Positions 1 through 8,955 of a DNA stretch of 64,000 bases are shown one piece after another. Position numbers and translations under genes: made by a program. The notes beneath the pieces were generated by a model. The model was not told the origin of the DNA, ran no database searches, and saw nothing but the letters and a program-made list of their open reading frames with translations. The first letter of the stretch is position 1. Each line of letters starts with the position of its first letter. Location: contig JAURZL010000017.1 in assembly GCA_030653365.1 (NCBI GenBank), forward strand, positions 1 through 64,000, written 5' to 3'. This DNA comes from Anaerolineaceae bacterium (GTDB lineage Bacteria; Chloroflexota; Anaerolineae; Anaerolineales; Anaerolineaceae).

Positions 1-1
1 G

Positions 2-136
2 GGCTTGTTTGTTTTTGGATCCGGCAACCGTGCTGTTGAACGGTATCTTGTACCTAGCTCATATCGGCTTGCCGGATCACCTTACTATATTATCGAAGTA
101 TTTTTCCTTCTAACAATACCGCTTTTAACATACTAG
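2..136 (+). CDS. possible C-terminal end of an unknown protein (partial)
   Basis: An open frame runs in from the left edge for 44 codons and ends at a TAG at 134-136. The last 17 or so residues are hydrophobic (IIEVFFLLTIPLLTY), as in a membrane-protein tail. I do not recognise the family, and chance is a real alternative because no start is visible. An imperfectly spaced inverted repeat (ATCCGGCAA at 19-27, TTGCCGGAT at 69-77) lies within it. Confidence 0.25.
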   Translation, partial: GLFVFGSGNRAVERYLVPSSYRLAGSPYYIIEVFFLLTIPLLTY

Positions 137-199
137 CTTAATCGCTTAACAGCTTAATTCCCCTACCCATTTTAGACATTCTATTGTATAGTATCGATC

Positions 200-907
200 A
201 TGTCTAAACAGATTCTGCTAATCGATGACGATGCCCTCTTACGCCGCAGCCTGGCGTTCAACCTGCAGCAGGCTGGCTATGAAACCCGGACTGCGGCCAA
301 CGCGGAAGATGGGCTTGTATTAGCAGAGCAACAGAAGCCTGACCTTGTGTTGCTGGATATCAACATGCCTGGGATGGATGGCCTGGATGCACTGAAACTC
401 CTGCACAATCAGCTGCACATTCCAGTAATCATGCTGACTGCCCGACGACGGGAGTTGGATGAGGTGCTGGGGTTGGAGCTTGGGGCTGATGATTACGTCA
501 CCAAACCGTTTGACTTCAATGTATTGCTTGCACATGTGAAGGCGGTGCTTCGCAGAATACAGGTCAAAGCAGAAAATAATAATCGAGGGTCAGAAGCCAT
601 CGCGATCGGTGATTTGCGGATTGACCCGGATGCACATACCGTTATCATAAAAGGAAGAGAGTTGGAACTTTCCCCACGCGAGTTCGATTTGTTGTATACC
701 CTCGCCCGTTCCGCTGCCCAGGTACTTTCCACGGATGAAATTCTGGCACGTGTCTGGGGTGCGGAATTTGTCGGCCAGCCGCAGGTGGTTTACGTGCATA
801 TTCGCTGGCTGCGTCAGAAGCTGGAAGAGGACCCAAACAAACCAGAAAGAATTTTAACAGTCCGCGGGGTTGGATACAAATATCAACCGGAGGAGATCTC
901 CCGGTGA
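200..907 (+). CDS. OmpR/PhoB-family response regulator
   Basis: This is a two-domain DNA-binding response regulator of 235 residues, the usual OmpR-family length. The receiver domain (about residues 4-120) has the acidic pair at D9-D10, the phospho-acceptor D53 in LLDINMPG and the conserved lysine in YVTKPFD. A winged-helix trans_reg_C domain follows (about 135-232; LSPREFDLL, VYVHIRWLRQKLE, RGVGYKY). Its stop overlaps the start of the adjacent histidine kinase by 4 bp (ATGA-type arrangement read as GTGA), so the two are translationally coupled partners. No Shine-Dalgarno sequence is visible before the ATG, and a TATAGT hexamer lies only 8 bp upstream, so the mRNA may be leaderless. The signal and regulon are unknown. 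Confidence 0.93.
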   Translation: MSKQILLIDDDALLRRSLAFNLQQAGYETRTAANAEDGLVLAEQQKPDLVLLDINMPGMDGLDALKLLHNQLHIPVIMLTARRRELDEVLGLELGADDYVTKPFDFNVLLAHVKAVLRRIQVKAENNNRGSEAIAIGDLRIDPDAHTVIIKGRELELSPREFDLLYTLARSAAQVLSTDEILARVWGAEFVGQPQVVYVHIRWLRQKLEEDPNKPERILTVRGVGYKYQPEEISR

Positions 908-2319
908 AATCGCTGCGATCCCGTTTAATGTTAAATACATTGATCCCCTTGATGGTGATTGTCCCTGTGATGGGTATTTTAATTACCTATTTACTCGAAA
1001 CGCAGGTCTTTCTGGGAAACTTGACCAATGAATTAACCCGCCAGGCTGTCCTGGTAGCTGACACTGCCAGCGCTTATCTGGAAATCTGGCAGGATCCGGT
1101 GCGTGCTCAGGCGTTTGTCACCCGCGTCAGTCCTCGATTGACTGCCAAAGTAATGCTGCTCGATCCGGAAGGGCGCTTGATCGTTTCCTCTGATCCGGAA
1201 GATTCTTTCCTGGTTGGCCAGGTTTTCAATGTGCCGGATGCAGAATTGCTCTCAGCTAAAGACTTGCCAGCTGAGATCACCATGGATCAACGCAAAGTTA
1301 CCGATATTATCGTTCCGGTTTTTTCCGGACGGGAAGGTGGATTAATCGGTTTTGTGCGTCTTGCCAACCCATTGGCAAGTATCTATGAACGATCCCAGAC
1401 GCTGCGTCAGGTCATGATAATTGTGCTGGCAGGTGGTTTTTTACTAGCCATGCTGTTAAGTTGGTGGCTGGCACGCGATTTGGAACGCCCGATTCGCCAA
1501 ACCACGGATGCTGCCTTTCGATTGGCAAGCGGGAAGAATCCACAACCACTTCCAGAAGGTGGACTGGACGAAACCAGAATCCTACAGCGTGCTTTTAACA
1601 CCTTAGTGGAACGTTTGCAGACGTTGGAAACCAGCCGTAAACGCCTGCTCGCAAATCTGGTACATGAACTGGGTCGTCCATTAGGTGCCTTACGGTCTGC
1701 TTCCCAGGCGCTCCTCAGCGGCGCTGGCGAAGATCCTCAATTGCGTCAGGAGCTGGTGCAGGGAATGGATGATGAATTGGTGCGCTTACAGGGTTTGTTG
1801 AATGAACTCGCTCATCTGCATGAACAGGTACTAGGCAGCCTTGATCTTGAAATCCGTCCAGTCAGAATCCAGCCCTGGATTGAATCCCTTTTACCGCCAT
1901 GGCAGAGGCTCGCACAGGATAAAAACTTGAATTGGCAGGTTGAATTTGAAGAATCCCTCCCCCCGGAAGCAAATTTTGATCCGGACCGGATGGCACAGGT
2001 ATTGGAGAATCTTTTCAGCAACGCCATCCGTTATACACCACCGGGAGGTCACATCACGTTGCATGCTGCTGGGATTGAGCAAGCCTGGCAAATTGTGCTC
2101 AAAGATGATGGCCCCGGGATCGAATCTGAGGAAGCCGAACAAATCTTTGAGCCATTCAAACGGGGGAAAGCTGCACAACGCCTGCCGGAAGGAATGGGAT
2201 TGGGGCTCTCGATTGCTCGTGATCTGGTGCAGGCACACCAGGGCAGCCTGACATTCACGAGCCAACCCGGAAAAGGCAGTTGTTTTGTTGTCCACATGCC
2301 GATAGAAATTTCTCTCTAA
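904..2319 (+). CDS. membrane sensor histidine kinase, HAMP type
   Basis: Predicted partner kinase of the preceding OmpR-type regulator, starting at a GTG that overlaps its stop. A membrane segment near residues 12-30 and a second near 170-190 enclose an extracytoplasmic sensor region of about 140 residues. A HAMP linker follows (from about 190, LERPIRQTTDAAFRLASG). The H-box is NLVHELGRPLGALR, with the phospho-accepting histidine present. The HATPase_c domain shows the N box (LENLFSNAIRYT), G1 (DDGPGIE), F (FEPFKRG) and G2 (GMGLGLSIA). Length is 471 residues. What it senses cannot be read from the sequence. Confidence 0.92.
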   Translation: MKSLRSRLMLNTLIPLMVIVPVMGILITYLLETQVFLGNLTNELTRQAVLVADTASAYLEIWQDPVRAQAFVTRVSPRLTAKVMLLDPEGRLIVSSDPEDSFLVGQVFNVPDAELLSAKDLPAEITMDQRKVTDIIVPVFSGREGGLIGFVRLANPLASIYERSQTLRQVMIIVLAGGFLLAMLLSWWLARDLERPIRQTTDAAFRLASGKNPQPLPEGGLDETRILQRAFNTLVERLQTLETSRKRLLANLVHELGRPLGALRSASQALLSGAGEDPQLRQELVQGMDDELVRLQGLLNELAHLHEQVLGSLDLEIRPVRIQPWIESLLPPWQRLAQDKNLNWQVEFEESLPPEANFDPDRMAQVLENLFSNAIRYTPPGGHITLHAAGIEQAWQIVLKDDGPGIESEEAEQIFEPFKRGKAAQRLPEGMGLGLSIARDLVQAHQGSLTFTSQPGKGSCFVVHMPIEISL

Positions 2320-2506
2320 TTCCTTTAATCCTGGAAACAATTGCTGACCGAATTTAATTGAATCCAGCGCATGTTTTTGCTAAAATACCTTCAGAAATAA
2401 ATTTTCTCTACCAGAAGAATCTCATCCAAGGTGGGTGGGTGTTTTTCATTGTGGTTTTCGTCAATAATATCCGAAATTCTGATGAAAAGATAGAAAGAGA
2501 GTCCAA

Positions 2507-4042
2507 ATGCAAATCATCATCATTGGCGCTGGTGCTGCCGGCCTGACGAGCGCTGCTGCCCTGGCAAAAGCCGGGCATTCCGTAAAAGTATTCGATCCAA
2601 ACGCTAAACCAGGCGGTGTCTTACAAGGGTGGCAGGCAGATGGATTCACCTGGGATCTTGGACAATTATTGGTGGAAGGCTTCGGTAAAGATGAACCGAG
2701 CGGGGAAGTATTCGAAGCACTAGGCTGCGCTGAAGATATCAAACTAATTAAAGATGACCGCCGCTATGTCTTTCCTGATTTCAGCATTGACAAACCAGCC
2801 CAATTTCAAGATCCCAAATGGCGCATTAAATTCCTGCAACAGCAATTTCCGGAGGATGCGAAAGGACTCGAGCGTTACTGGAAGGATTACCTGCGTTTCA
2901 CCCGCTTGATGACAATTGTCCGTCAGATGGGGAAAGTCAGTGGTTTATCACTGTTAATCAAGCGAATGCAACTACTGGGATTGATGTTGCCCTTTGCACC
3001 ACGAAAAGACTGGAATTCGCAACAGGTAATGGAAGATTATTTCAAATCACCCCAATTACAAGCGGTATTCATATCCATTCTCGCGGACTTCTTCACACCT
3101 CCCAGCCAATTCCAGGGTCTGGGTGTGTTTGCACTCAACCCGGAGCCTTCCTTCGATAGCAGGATTCCAAAAAGCATCGCTACTGGCGCGGATCAACTTT
3201 TCTACTACAGTCTGGTGGGAGGAACCACCAGTTTGGTTCAGGCTCTGGTGAATGTGATCGAAAAAAATGGCGGTCAAATTTATTTGAATGAAAGTGTATC
3301 TCGTATTATTCTGGAGAACAACCAGGTGAAAGGGATTGAGACCAGCAGTGGAGAATTCTTCTCGGCAGATGTCGTGGTAGCATCTGGTGGTGCAAAGGAA
3401 ATCTTCCATGATCTGGTTGGTAAGGAGTATCTACCGGACGAGTTTTCGCAAAAAGTGGTTGACCTGCCATTGATGGATTCTGTCTTTATGCTCCATCTTG
3501 GTCTGGATTATGATCCCTCGCCCACAACGGATGGTGTTTGCACCTATTATTACCGCACCTATGACATTGAAGGCAGTATCAACGAAAGCAAAACTGGCGT
3601 TTACCACCAGGGAAACTACGGCTTTGTGATTCATCAACCCAGCCGGCGCTCCCCAGCTATGGCTCCAAATGGTCGGCATGCGATGACAATTTACACCATT
3701 TGCCCCGATCAACTGGCCGAAGGAGACTGGGAAAGCCAGAAAACAAACTTCACCGAGCAGTTATTAGCCTATGCTGAGGAATCCATCCCAGGTTTACGTG
3801 CGCATATCGTCACCATCATTACCATGACGCCATTGGATTTCAAACATATCACCCATACCAGTCACCACGCGTTTGGCGGTCTGGCACCCATCATTGGAAA
3901 ATCAGGGATCTCACACCAAACCCCCATTCAGGGATTATGGTTCGTCGGCCAGCAGAGCGAAGGTGGTGGAGGGTTAGCAGCTGTCATCCCGCAGGCATAC
4001 CGTACTGCCCAATTAATCCTTGAAAAATCAAACCAAAATTAG
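2507..4042 (+). CDS. phytoene-desaturase-like NAD(P)/FAD-dependent oxidoreductase
   Basis: The protein opens directly with a Rossmann dinucleotide-binding motif (IIIGAGAAGLTSAAALAKAGHSV), followed by the acidic ribose-binding position (VFD) and a PGG motif. The C-terminal FAD-contact region reads LWFVGQQSEGGGGLAAVIPQAYRTAQ, as in CrtI/CrtN and all-trans-retinol-saturase-like flavoproteins. At 511 residues the length fits that family. No other carotenoid gene is near, so the substrate is open; an isoprenoid or lipid desaturase or isomerase role is possible. It stands alone on the + strand, with a small lipoprotein gene converging on it from the right. The family call is secure and the reaction is not. 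Confidence 0.8.
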   Translation: MQIIIIGAGAAGLTSAAALAKAGHSVKVFDPNAKPGGVLQGWQADGFTWDLGQLLVEGFGKDEPSGEVFEALGCAEDIKLIKDDRRYVFPDFSIDKPAQFQDPKWRIKFLQQQFPEDAKGLERYWKDYLRFTRLMTIVRQMGKVSGLSLLIKRMQLLGLMLPFAPRKDWNSQQVMEDYFKSPQLQAVFISILADFFTPPSQFQGLGVFALNPEPSFDSRIPKSIATGADQLFYYSLVGGTTSLVQALVNVIEKNGGQIYLNESVSRIILENNQVKGIETSSGEFFSADVVVASGGAKEIFHDLVGKEYLPDEFSQKVVDLPLMDSVFMLHLGLDYDPSPTTDGVCTYYYRTYDIEGSINESKTGVYHQGNYGFVIHQPSRRSPAMAPNGRHAMTIYTICPDQLAEGDWESQKTNFTEQLLAYAEESIPGLRAHIVTIITMTPLDFKHITHTSHHAFGGLAPIIGKSGISHQTPIQGLWFVGQQSEGGGGLAAVIPQAYRTAQLILEKSNQN

Positions 4043-4055
4043 TTCTGATACGAGT

Positions 4056-4502
4056 TCAGTTATTAGTCAGTGGAGTTATTTTCTGATCACCAATGGATAT
4101 CTTGCCTGAGTCTAGCGGTACTACTTCAAAAGTGTTAATCGTCCCACCATACCCAGGAGCACTCCATTCAAGTTGATACACACCTGGTTCGAGTAACCCA
4201 CTCCAATGAATAGGTTCATATATTGTCCCCGGTGTCATGGCTGGATTTTCATTCAGTACCGCTTCTGCACGCAAATCTCCATTACTTTCCGATAATTTCA
4301 TTATGGCATTGAAATTTGGATCTGCTGGTACTTCTTGATCAGATGATACCATCTGTAAAATAATTACCACTTCATTATTCTCAGTGGAAAGAATTTGTGG
4401 AAAAAAATCTATTTTCGGTTCTGATGGTGTGATTGTTTTTTCCGTACAGGCACTTAGCATCAGAAGAAGAACAAAAAAGAGTACCAACAAAGTTTTTTTC
4501 AT
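4056..4502 (-). CDS. small lipoprotein of unknown function
   Basis: I place the start at the internal ATG (MKKTLLVLFFV...), because a GGAGGA Shine-Dalgarno sequence lies just upstream of it; the open frame extends five codons further. A lipoprotein signal peptide ends in the lipobox LMLSAC, so the mature protein of about 130 residues should be membrane-anchored outside the cytoplasm. The remainder reads as a compact beta-rich domain (EPGVYQLEWSAPGYGGTINTFEV), possibly immunoglobulin-like, but I recognise no family. It is convergent with the flavoprotein gene and has no operon partner. Confidence 0.7.
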   Translation of the reverse strand: MKKTLLVLFFVLLLMLSACTEKTITPSEPKIDFFPQILSTENNEVVIILQMVSSDQEVPADPNFNAIMKLSESNGDLRAEAVLNENPAMTPGTIYEPIHWSGLLEPGVYQLEWSAPGYGGTINTFEVVPLDSGKISIGDQKITPLTNN

Positions 4503-4724
4503 AGAATCCTCCGCCATCCATCATACGGCGCTTAGATACCTCTGTCCCTGACTGATCGGTCTGATTAAACCTGGACAGCTGGATAAATTTTCTTTCATTA
4601 ACCATGATTAATATGATCACTCCTTAAGCTTTTCTTAAGCTAACCTTGAATTCATCATAAGGACATGGGGGATAAGAATTGGTATATTTATCATTGTAAA
4701 TAATGGATCTTTTCTTCCGAGTTC

Positions 4725-4764
4725 AGGGTGTTTTTGGCGGTTGTTAACTCGCCAAAAACACCCT
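4725..4764. repeat. 15-bp perfect hairpin, copy 1 of a related pair
   Basis: The left arm at 4725-4739 (AGGGTGTTTTTGGCG) is perfectly complementary to the right arm at 4750-4764 across a 10-nt loop. It lies 47 bp upstream of the HtrA start. A hairpin of the same design with a closely related stem is at 33975-34014. No T-run follows, so a terminator on the + strand is not obvious; an interspersed repeat or a 5'-leader structure is as likely. The rest of the gap 4503-4811 shows nothing else that I can name. Confidence 0.65.
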
Positions 4765-4811
4765 CCAACCCTGAAGGAATGAACGGATAAAAAAAGGAGT
4801 TTTAGGACAAT

Positions 4812-6452
4812 ATGAGAAACAAATTAAGCAATAAAAAATACTTATTTCCAATACTATTATTGATCTTCAGCATGACCTTGAGTGCCTGTGCACCATTGAG
4901 TGAATTGGCTGATCTTTCAATATTAGATAAATTAGGTGAATTAACCAGCACCGAAGCTGCTGCGGAACCGGTTGCGCAGCAGCAGGTGTTGGATTCACCC
5001 TCCGCAAATGAACCTATCAGTGAGGTAGCTTCAGATGGTACGCTGAGGGGAATTTACGAAGCAGTGAATCCCTCTGTCGTCAATATTCAGGTAGTATCAC
5101 CAGTCAGTGGAATTTCGAATATGCCTTTCGACTTGCCCAATTCAGAAGACGAAAATGAATTTCCACAGCAATCCGGATTAGGTTCAGGTTTTGTTTGGGA
5201 CAAGCAAGGTCATATCATCACCAATAACCATGTGGTGGAAGATGCTAGTATGATTCGTGTGCTCTTCTCGGATGGACGAGAATATCAGGCTGAATTGATC
5301 GGCGCAGATGCTGACTCTGATCTGGCAGTTTTAAAAATTGACGCTCCCGAATCAGAATTATTCCCTGTGACAGTTGCAGATTCCAACAATGTTATGGTCG
5401 GTGACCTGGCGATAGCCATTGGAAACCCATTTGGCCTACAAGGCACGATGACGGTTGGAATTGTAAGTGCATTGGGACGCACGCTGTCCACACAGAATGG
5501 TGCATTGGATGGTAATTACACCATTCCGGATATCATCCAGACCGATGCAGCCATCAATCCCGGCAATTCTGGTGGCGTTTTACTCAACGGCAATGGCGAA
5601 GTGATTGGTGTAACCACTGCCATCCAATCTACCGCTGGCTCAAATGCTGGGATTGGTTTCGTTGTACCTTCTCATATTGTCATGCGGGTTGTACCCGAGT
5701 TAATTGAGAATGGTGCCTTCCAACATTCCTGGTTAGGGCTTTCTGGCGCAACTTTACAGGCCGACATTGCAGAAGCGATGGATCTGGACCGCGAACAGCG
5801 TGGTATTCTGATTGCCAGTATCACCCCCGATAGCCCGGCTGATAATGGTGGTTTACGTGGTAGTGACAAACAATTCGAGTATATGGGTGCGCAAACTCTG
5901 ATTGGTGGCGATATCATCAAAGCAATCAATGGCGAGCCAACCCCGAACTTTGAGACATTGGTCTCATATTTGGCCCGAGCCACCGAGCCAGGCCAGGTGG
6001 TTGAATTGACCATCCTGCGGGACGGGGAATCCCAGACGGTGGATGTAACCCTCGGTGTTCGCCCGGGTAAGACGACAGTCCAGACCCCTTCTAGTGCTTT
6101 TGCCAGTGGACAAGCTTACCTGGGCGTCACCGGCGGCAGTTTGGTTGCTGAGATCGCAGAACAAATGGATCTTGATCAAGATCAACAAGGAGTTCTGGTG
6201 GTCGAAGTACAGGCTGGAAGCCCTGCAGACGAAGCTGGTATTCGGGGAAGCGATCGGGTATTCGAATTGGACGGTCAGGAGATCATGATTGGGGGTGATG
6301 TAATCACCGCCATCGATAATATTGGCGTGGATGGTATTCAGGCGTTACGCATGGAACTGAGTAAGTACAACCCCGGTGATGTTGTGACCTTAAGTATTCT
6401 GCGTAATGGCAACGCCTTGCAAATTGAAGTTACCCTAGGAGAACGTCCCTAG
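4812..6452 (+). CDS. HtrA/DegP-family serine protease, lipoprotein, two PDZ domains
   Basis: Envelope-stress protease and chaperone of the DegP/HtrA family, 546 residues. A lipoprotein signal (FSMTLSAC) suggests it is tethered on the outer face of the membrane. After a low-complexity linker comes the trypsin-like domain, with the triad visible: His in TNNHVVED, Asp in DSDLAVLKI and Ser in NPGNSGGVLL. Two PDZ domains follow (around residues 300-410 and 430-540). Each carries a very similar acidic segment (IAEAMDLDREQRG and IAEQMDLDQDQQG), consistent with an internal duplication. It is monocistronic and is followed by a clear terminator. Confidence 0.92.
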   Translation: MRNKLSNKKYLFPILLLIFSMTLSACAPLSELADLSILDKLGELTSTEAAAEPVAQQQVLDSPSANEPISEVASDGTLRGIYEAVNPSVVNIQVVSPVSGISNMPFDLPNSEDENEFPQQSGLGSGFVWDKQGHIITNNHVVEDASMIRVLFSDGREYQAELIGADADSDLAVLKIDAPESELFPVTVADSNNVMVGDLAIAIGNPFGLQGTMTVGIVSALGRTLSTQNGALDGNYTIPDIIQTDAAINPGNSGGVLLNGNGEVIGVTTAIQSTAGSNAGIGFVVPSHIVMRVVPELIENGAFQHSWLGLSGATLQADIAEAMDLDREQRGILIASITPDSPADNGGLRGSDKQFEYMGAQTLIGGDIIKAINGEPTPNFETLVSYLARATEPGQVVELTILRDGESQTVDVTLGVRPGKTTVQTPSSAFASGQAYLGVTGGSLVAEIAEQMDLDQDQQGVLVVEVQAGSPADEAGIRGSDRVFELDGQEIMIGGDVITAIDNIGVDGIQALRMELSKYNPGDVVTLSILRNGNALQIEVTLGERP

Positions 6453-6494
6453 CAATTTTCCTCCCTCCTTCTATACAGATTTTTGACTTCAATT

Positions 6495-6524
6495 CCCCAT
6501 CTTCAAATACGAAGATGGGGTTTT
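6495..6524 (+). terminator. rho-independent terminator after the HtrA protease gene
   Basis: The arms CCCCATCTTC (6495-6504) and GAAGATGGGG (6511-6520) form a perfect 10-bp stem with a 6-nt loop, followed by TTTT. It sits 43 bp past the protease stop codon. Confidence 0.85.
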
Positions 6525-6612
6525 GATTCAAATTAAATGGTTTTATGGATTGATATCTGAATGGAAACAGGTAAAATTAATATCATCAGAGAAAATTGAT
6601 GGTATAAGGTGG

Positions 6613-6641
6613 TTGATTTCCCGTCAGAAAAGGTGTAAAAT
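6613..6641 (+). promoter_or_regulatory. sigma-70-type promoter of the aldolase-regulator operon
   Basis: TTGATT at 6613-6618, a 17-bp spacer and TAAAAT at 6636-6641 match the bacterial housekeeping promoter pattern. The predicted operator begins 14 bp downstream, where bound protein would cover the start of transcription. Confidence 0.65.
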
Positions 6642-6654
6642 ATTATTATCTTTT

Positions 6655-6675
6655 GTTCATCAGTGAACGATTGTA
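6655..6675. promoter_or_regulatory. predicted SorC-family operator, site 1
   Basis: GTTCA at 6655-6659, four bases, TGAAC at 6664-6668, then a GATTGTA tail. The same 21-bp layout recurs at 15421, 15520, 15657 and 19826, always in control regions of this locus. It lies between the promoter and the aldolase start. Because the regulator gene is second in the same operon, autoregulation is expected. The link to this particular regulator is inferred from proximity. Confidence 0.65.
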
Positions 6676-6703
6676 AGTTTTTCGATCCGGACAGGTTATC
6701 ATC

Positions 6704-7678
6704 ATGGCAAAAATCATCTTAACTGACGAAGATATCGAGAAAATTGTCGCGCAGGGTAGTACAACCCTGGTCGTTGACGATAATATGATTCTGACTGATC
6801 TGGCGTATGAGAAAGCAAAACGCCTTGGGGTTGAAATCTTACAGAAGGATCACCCACGCCCCCCATCCGCACCCGTGCGACCCTACCTGACGCAAAACAA
6901 TCCAGCTACTTCTTTGATCAGCAGTATCACTGACCCATCAGAAAAATTGACAGAGGTGGCGAACACCGGTGGAATAAGCGTTTATCCCAGTCGGGACATT
7001 CTCCAGTTCAATGAATTCAGCAGTGAACAACAAATCCGCGATGCCATCATCCTGACCGGGCGAATTCTCTACCATAGTGGGTTAATGGTCTCGAATGATG
7101 GCAATATCTCAGCAAGAATGGCGGACGGCAATATTCTGATCACACCTTCTGGTGTGACAAAAGGGCGCATTTCAGCAGAAGACCTGTTGGTCATCGATCT
7201 GGAAGGTCGCATGTTAAAATCTGCAACCAATCCAGCACTCAAACCAACTTCAGAACAGCCGATGCACCTGGAAATTTTTAAACAACGACCGGATGTACGC
7301 GCTGTGATCCACACCCATCTGATTTATGCAAATGCATTGGCAATCTCTCAGGGCAAAGTACGCATGGATGTAATTCCGGAAGCTGCAATTGCCTTTGGTG
7401 AGATTCCAATCACAGAATTTTCTATGCCTTCTTCCAGGCAAAATGCTGCCGCGGTTCGGGATTTAGTCAGAAAACACAATGTGTTATTGATCCGCAATCA
7501 CGGAAGCATTGCAGTGGGCAAGAATCTGGATGAAGCGTTAATCAACACCGAAAGGCTCGAGCATGTCTGCAAAACGTTAACCTACGCAGAATTACTTGGA
7601 GATGTTAACACCTTACCACCCGAAATGTTGGATGCAATCCGCGGAATTGTACAGAAGAATAAGAAGATAGACGAGTAA
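6704..7678 (+). CDS. class II (fuculose-phosphate-type) aldolase with N-terminal BMC-associated module
   Basis: Predicted to cleave a ketose 1-phosphate into dihydroxyacetone phosphate and an aldehyde. The catalytic domain (about residues 108-324) has the zinc-binding pattern of FucA/AraD proteins: E184 in TSEQP, H203 and H205 in VIHTHL, and H266 in IRNHG. Residues 1-64 are an extra module (LTDEDIEKIV..., LTDLAYEKAKRLG) followed by a flexible linker of about 40 residues. This module is about half identical, without gaps, to the start of the 155-residue protein at 18610. Such a shared module suggests docking to the compartment. With the linked kinase and isomerase, the likely substrate is 5-methylthioribulose- or 5-deoxyribulose-1-phosphate. 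Fuculose- or rhamnulose-type substrates remain possible. Confidence 0.88.
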   Translation: MAKIILTDEDIEKIVAQGSTTLVVDDNMILTDLAYEKAKRLGVEILQKDHPRPPSAPVRPYLTQNNPATSLISSITDPSEKLTEVANTGGISVYPSRDILQFNEFSSEQQIRDAIILTGRILYHSGLMVSNDGNISARMADGNILITPSGVTKGRISAEDLLVIDLEGRMLKSATNPALKPTSEQPMHLEIFKQRPDVRAVIHTHLIYANALAISQGKVRMDVIPEAAIAFGEIPITEFSMPSSRQNAAAVRDLVRKHNVLLIRNHGSIAVGKNLDEALINTERLEHVCKTLTYAELLGDVNTLPPEMLDAIRGIVQKNKKIDE

Positions 7679-7758
7679 GTTGTTTTTGAAATTCGATCAT
7701 CCATTGGATCAATTGAATGGCTGGGTGATTGACCAACCTAAATCAGGAGAAACGATTA

Positions 7759-8694
7759 ATGGCAGAAAATAACCAGGATGAGTTGATTGTCATAGCTGCC
7801 TGGCTTTACTATGTAGAGCGGCTAACACATGAAGAGATCGCAGAACAGCTGCATATGTCACGGGTCAGCATCACCCGCCTGTTACAACGTGCCCGCGCAG
7901 ATGGTGTCGTGCAATTTACAATTACTCGGCCCTTACCAGCTCAATTTCAACTGGGTAACCGGATCAAAGAGAAATATAACCTGCGTTCGGTTACGATTGC
8001 GAAAACAATGTCTGACCCTGATGATACGGTAAAAGAAGTCTGCCGATATGCAGCTGTAGAGTTAATGAAGCATCTTTGTCCAAATTGCCGTCTGGGGGTG
8101 GCATTCAGTTCCACACTTTCGTATATGATTGAATTTCTTGATGGGAAAAGTACTCCTCCAGGGATCATCATCCAGGAGCTTGCTGGTACCTATCTTTCTC
8201 CCAATGCACCGTATGGAATCAGCTGGCGAATTGCTGAAAAGTTGAATGCCAAAATTATCTCTCTGCCCGTACCCGTGGTGGTGCAGAGTGCTGCTGTTCG
8301 TGACACATTACTGGAAGAACCATCCATCCAGGAGGCATTCAAAGGGATTCCAAAGGTAGATCTATCAATAGTGGGTTTGGGTTATATCGGACCAAATTCA
8401 ACGCTGGTAAGAACCGGCCATTTCACCCCGGATATGATGCGGGAACTCAAAAATCAGGGGGCAGTCGGTGATATTTTGCTGCATTTTTATGACCGTGATG
8501 GAAAATATGTGAATAATCCGATCCAGGAGCGAATGATTATCCTGAATTATGATGACCTGCTGAGAATTCCGAATGTGATTGGTGTGGCAACCGGTCCAGA
8601 GAAAGTGGTGGCGATCCATGGGGCATTGAAAAGCGGATCTGTGCATCATCTTGTGACAGATATGGAGACAGCGCAGGCAGTATTGGCAGAGTAG
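7759..8694 (+). CDS. SorC-family sugar-responsive transcriptional regulator
   Basis: I start at MAENNQDE because an AGGAGA Shine-Dalgarno sequence lies 8 bp upstream; the frame is open for ten further codons. An N-terminal helix-turn-helix (about residues 5-55, RLTHEEIAEQLHMSRVSITRLLQRA) precedes a SorC-type sugar-phosphate-binding domain of about 250 residues. The domain includes LGVAFSSTL, VGLGYIG and VIGVATGPEKV. Proteins of this family respond to phosphorylated sugars, so the effector is plausibly a kinase or isomerase product of this locus. It follows the aldolase by 80 bp in one operon and probably binds the 21-bp sites found in the three control regions. The gene is normal in length (312 residues). 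Confidence 0.9.
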   Translation: MAENNQDELIVIAAWLYYVERLTHEEIAEQLHMSRVSITRLLQRARADGVVQFTITRPLPAQFQLGNRIKEKYNLRSVTIAKTMSDPDDTVKEVCRYAAVELMKHLCPNCRLGVAFSSTLSYMIEFLDGKSTPPGIIIQELAGTYLSPNAPYGISWRIAEKLNAKIISLPVPVVVQSAAVRDTLLEEPSIQEAFKGIPKVDLSIVGLGYIGPNSTLVRTGHFTPDMMRELKNQGAVGDILLHFYDRDGKYVNNPIQERMIILNYDDLLRIPNVIGVATGPEKVVAIHGALKSGSVHHLVTDMETAQAVLAE

Positions 8695-8791
8695 TATCTA
8701 AATATTTATTATCATAATTTATGAAATATTTATCATAATTTAAATAATATCGATTTAAGTATCTTCTCAATAAACGGGGTTAATGGGTTAT

Positions 8792-8809
8792 TGGCGGTGA
8801 TCACCGCCA
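8792..8809. repeat. perfect 18-bp palindrome
   Basis: The half TGGCGGTGA (8792-8800) is followed directly by its reverse complement. It lies in the convergent gap after the regulator, surrounded by AT-rich DNA. No T-run follows, so it is not an obvious terminator; a protein-binding site or a terminator core are both possible. Confidence 0.55.
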
Positions 8810-8896
8810 CCTCCGTGCCGAGAAGATGAAAAGATATCAATGTAATCATTAAATTATGAATATCTCGATCAAAAGGTTTGCAACTCCATCCCTTGG

Positions 8897-8933
8897 ACAA
8901 ACAGGCACGAAGGGGTACTCAGTGCCTGTTTGT
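8897..8933. terminator. hairpin between convergent operons, probable terminator
   Basis: The arms ACAAACAGGCAC (8897-8908) and GTGCCTGTTTGT (8922-8933) form a perfect 12-bp stem with a 13-nt loop, 23 bp past the end of the minus-strand mtnA gene. It probably ends the ABC-mtnK-mtnA transcript and perhaps the opposing regulator transcript. T-tracts are weak on both strands. Confidence 0.55.
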
Positions 8934-8955
8934 ACGGGGGGAAAAATGAAAAAGC

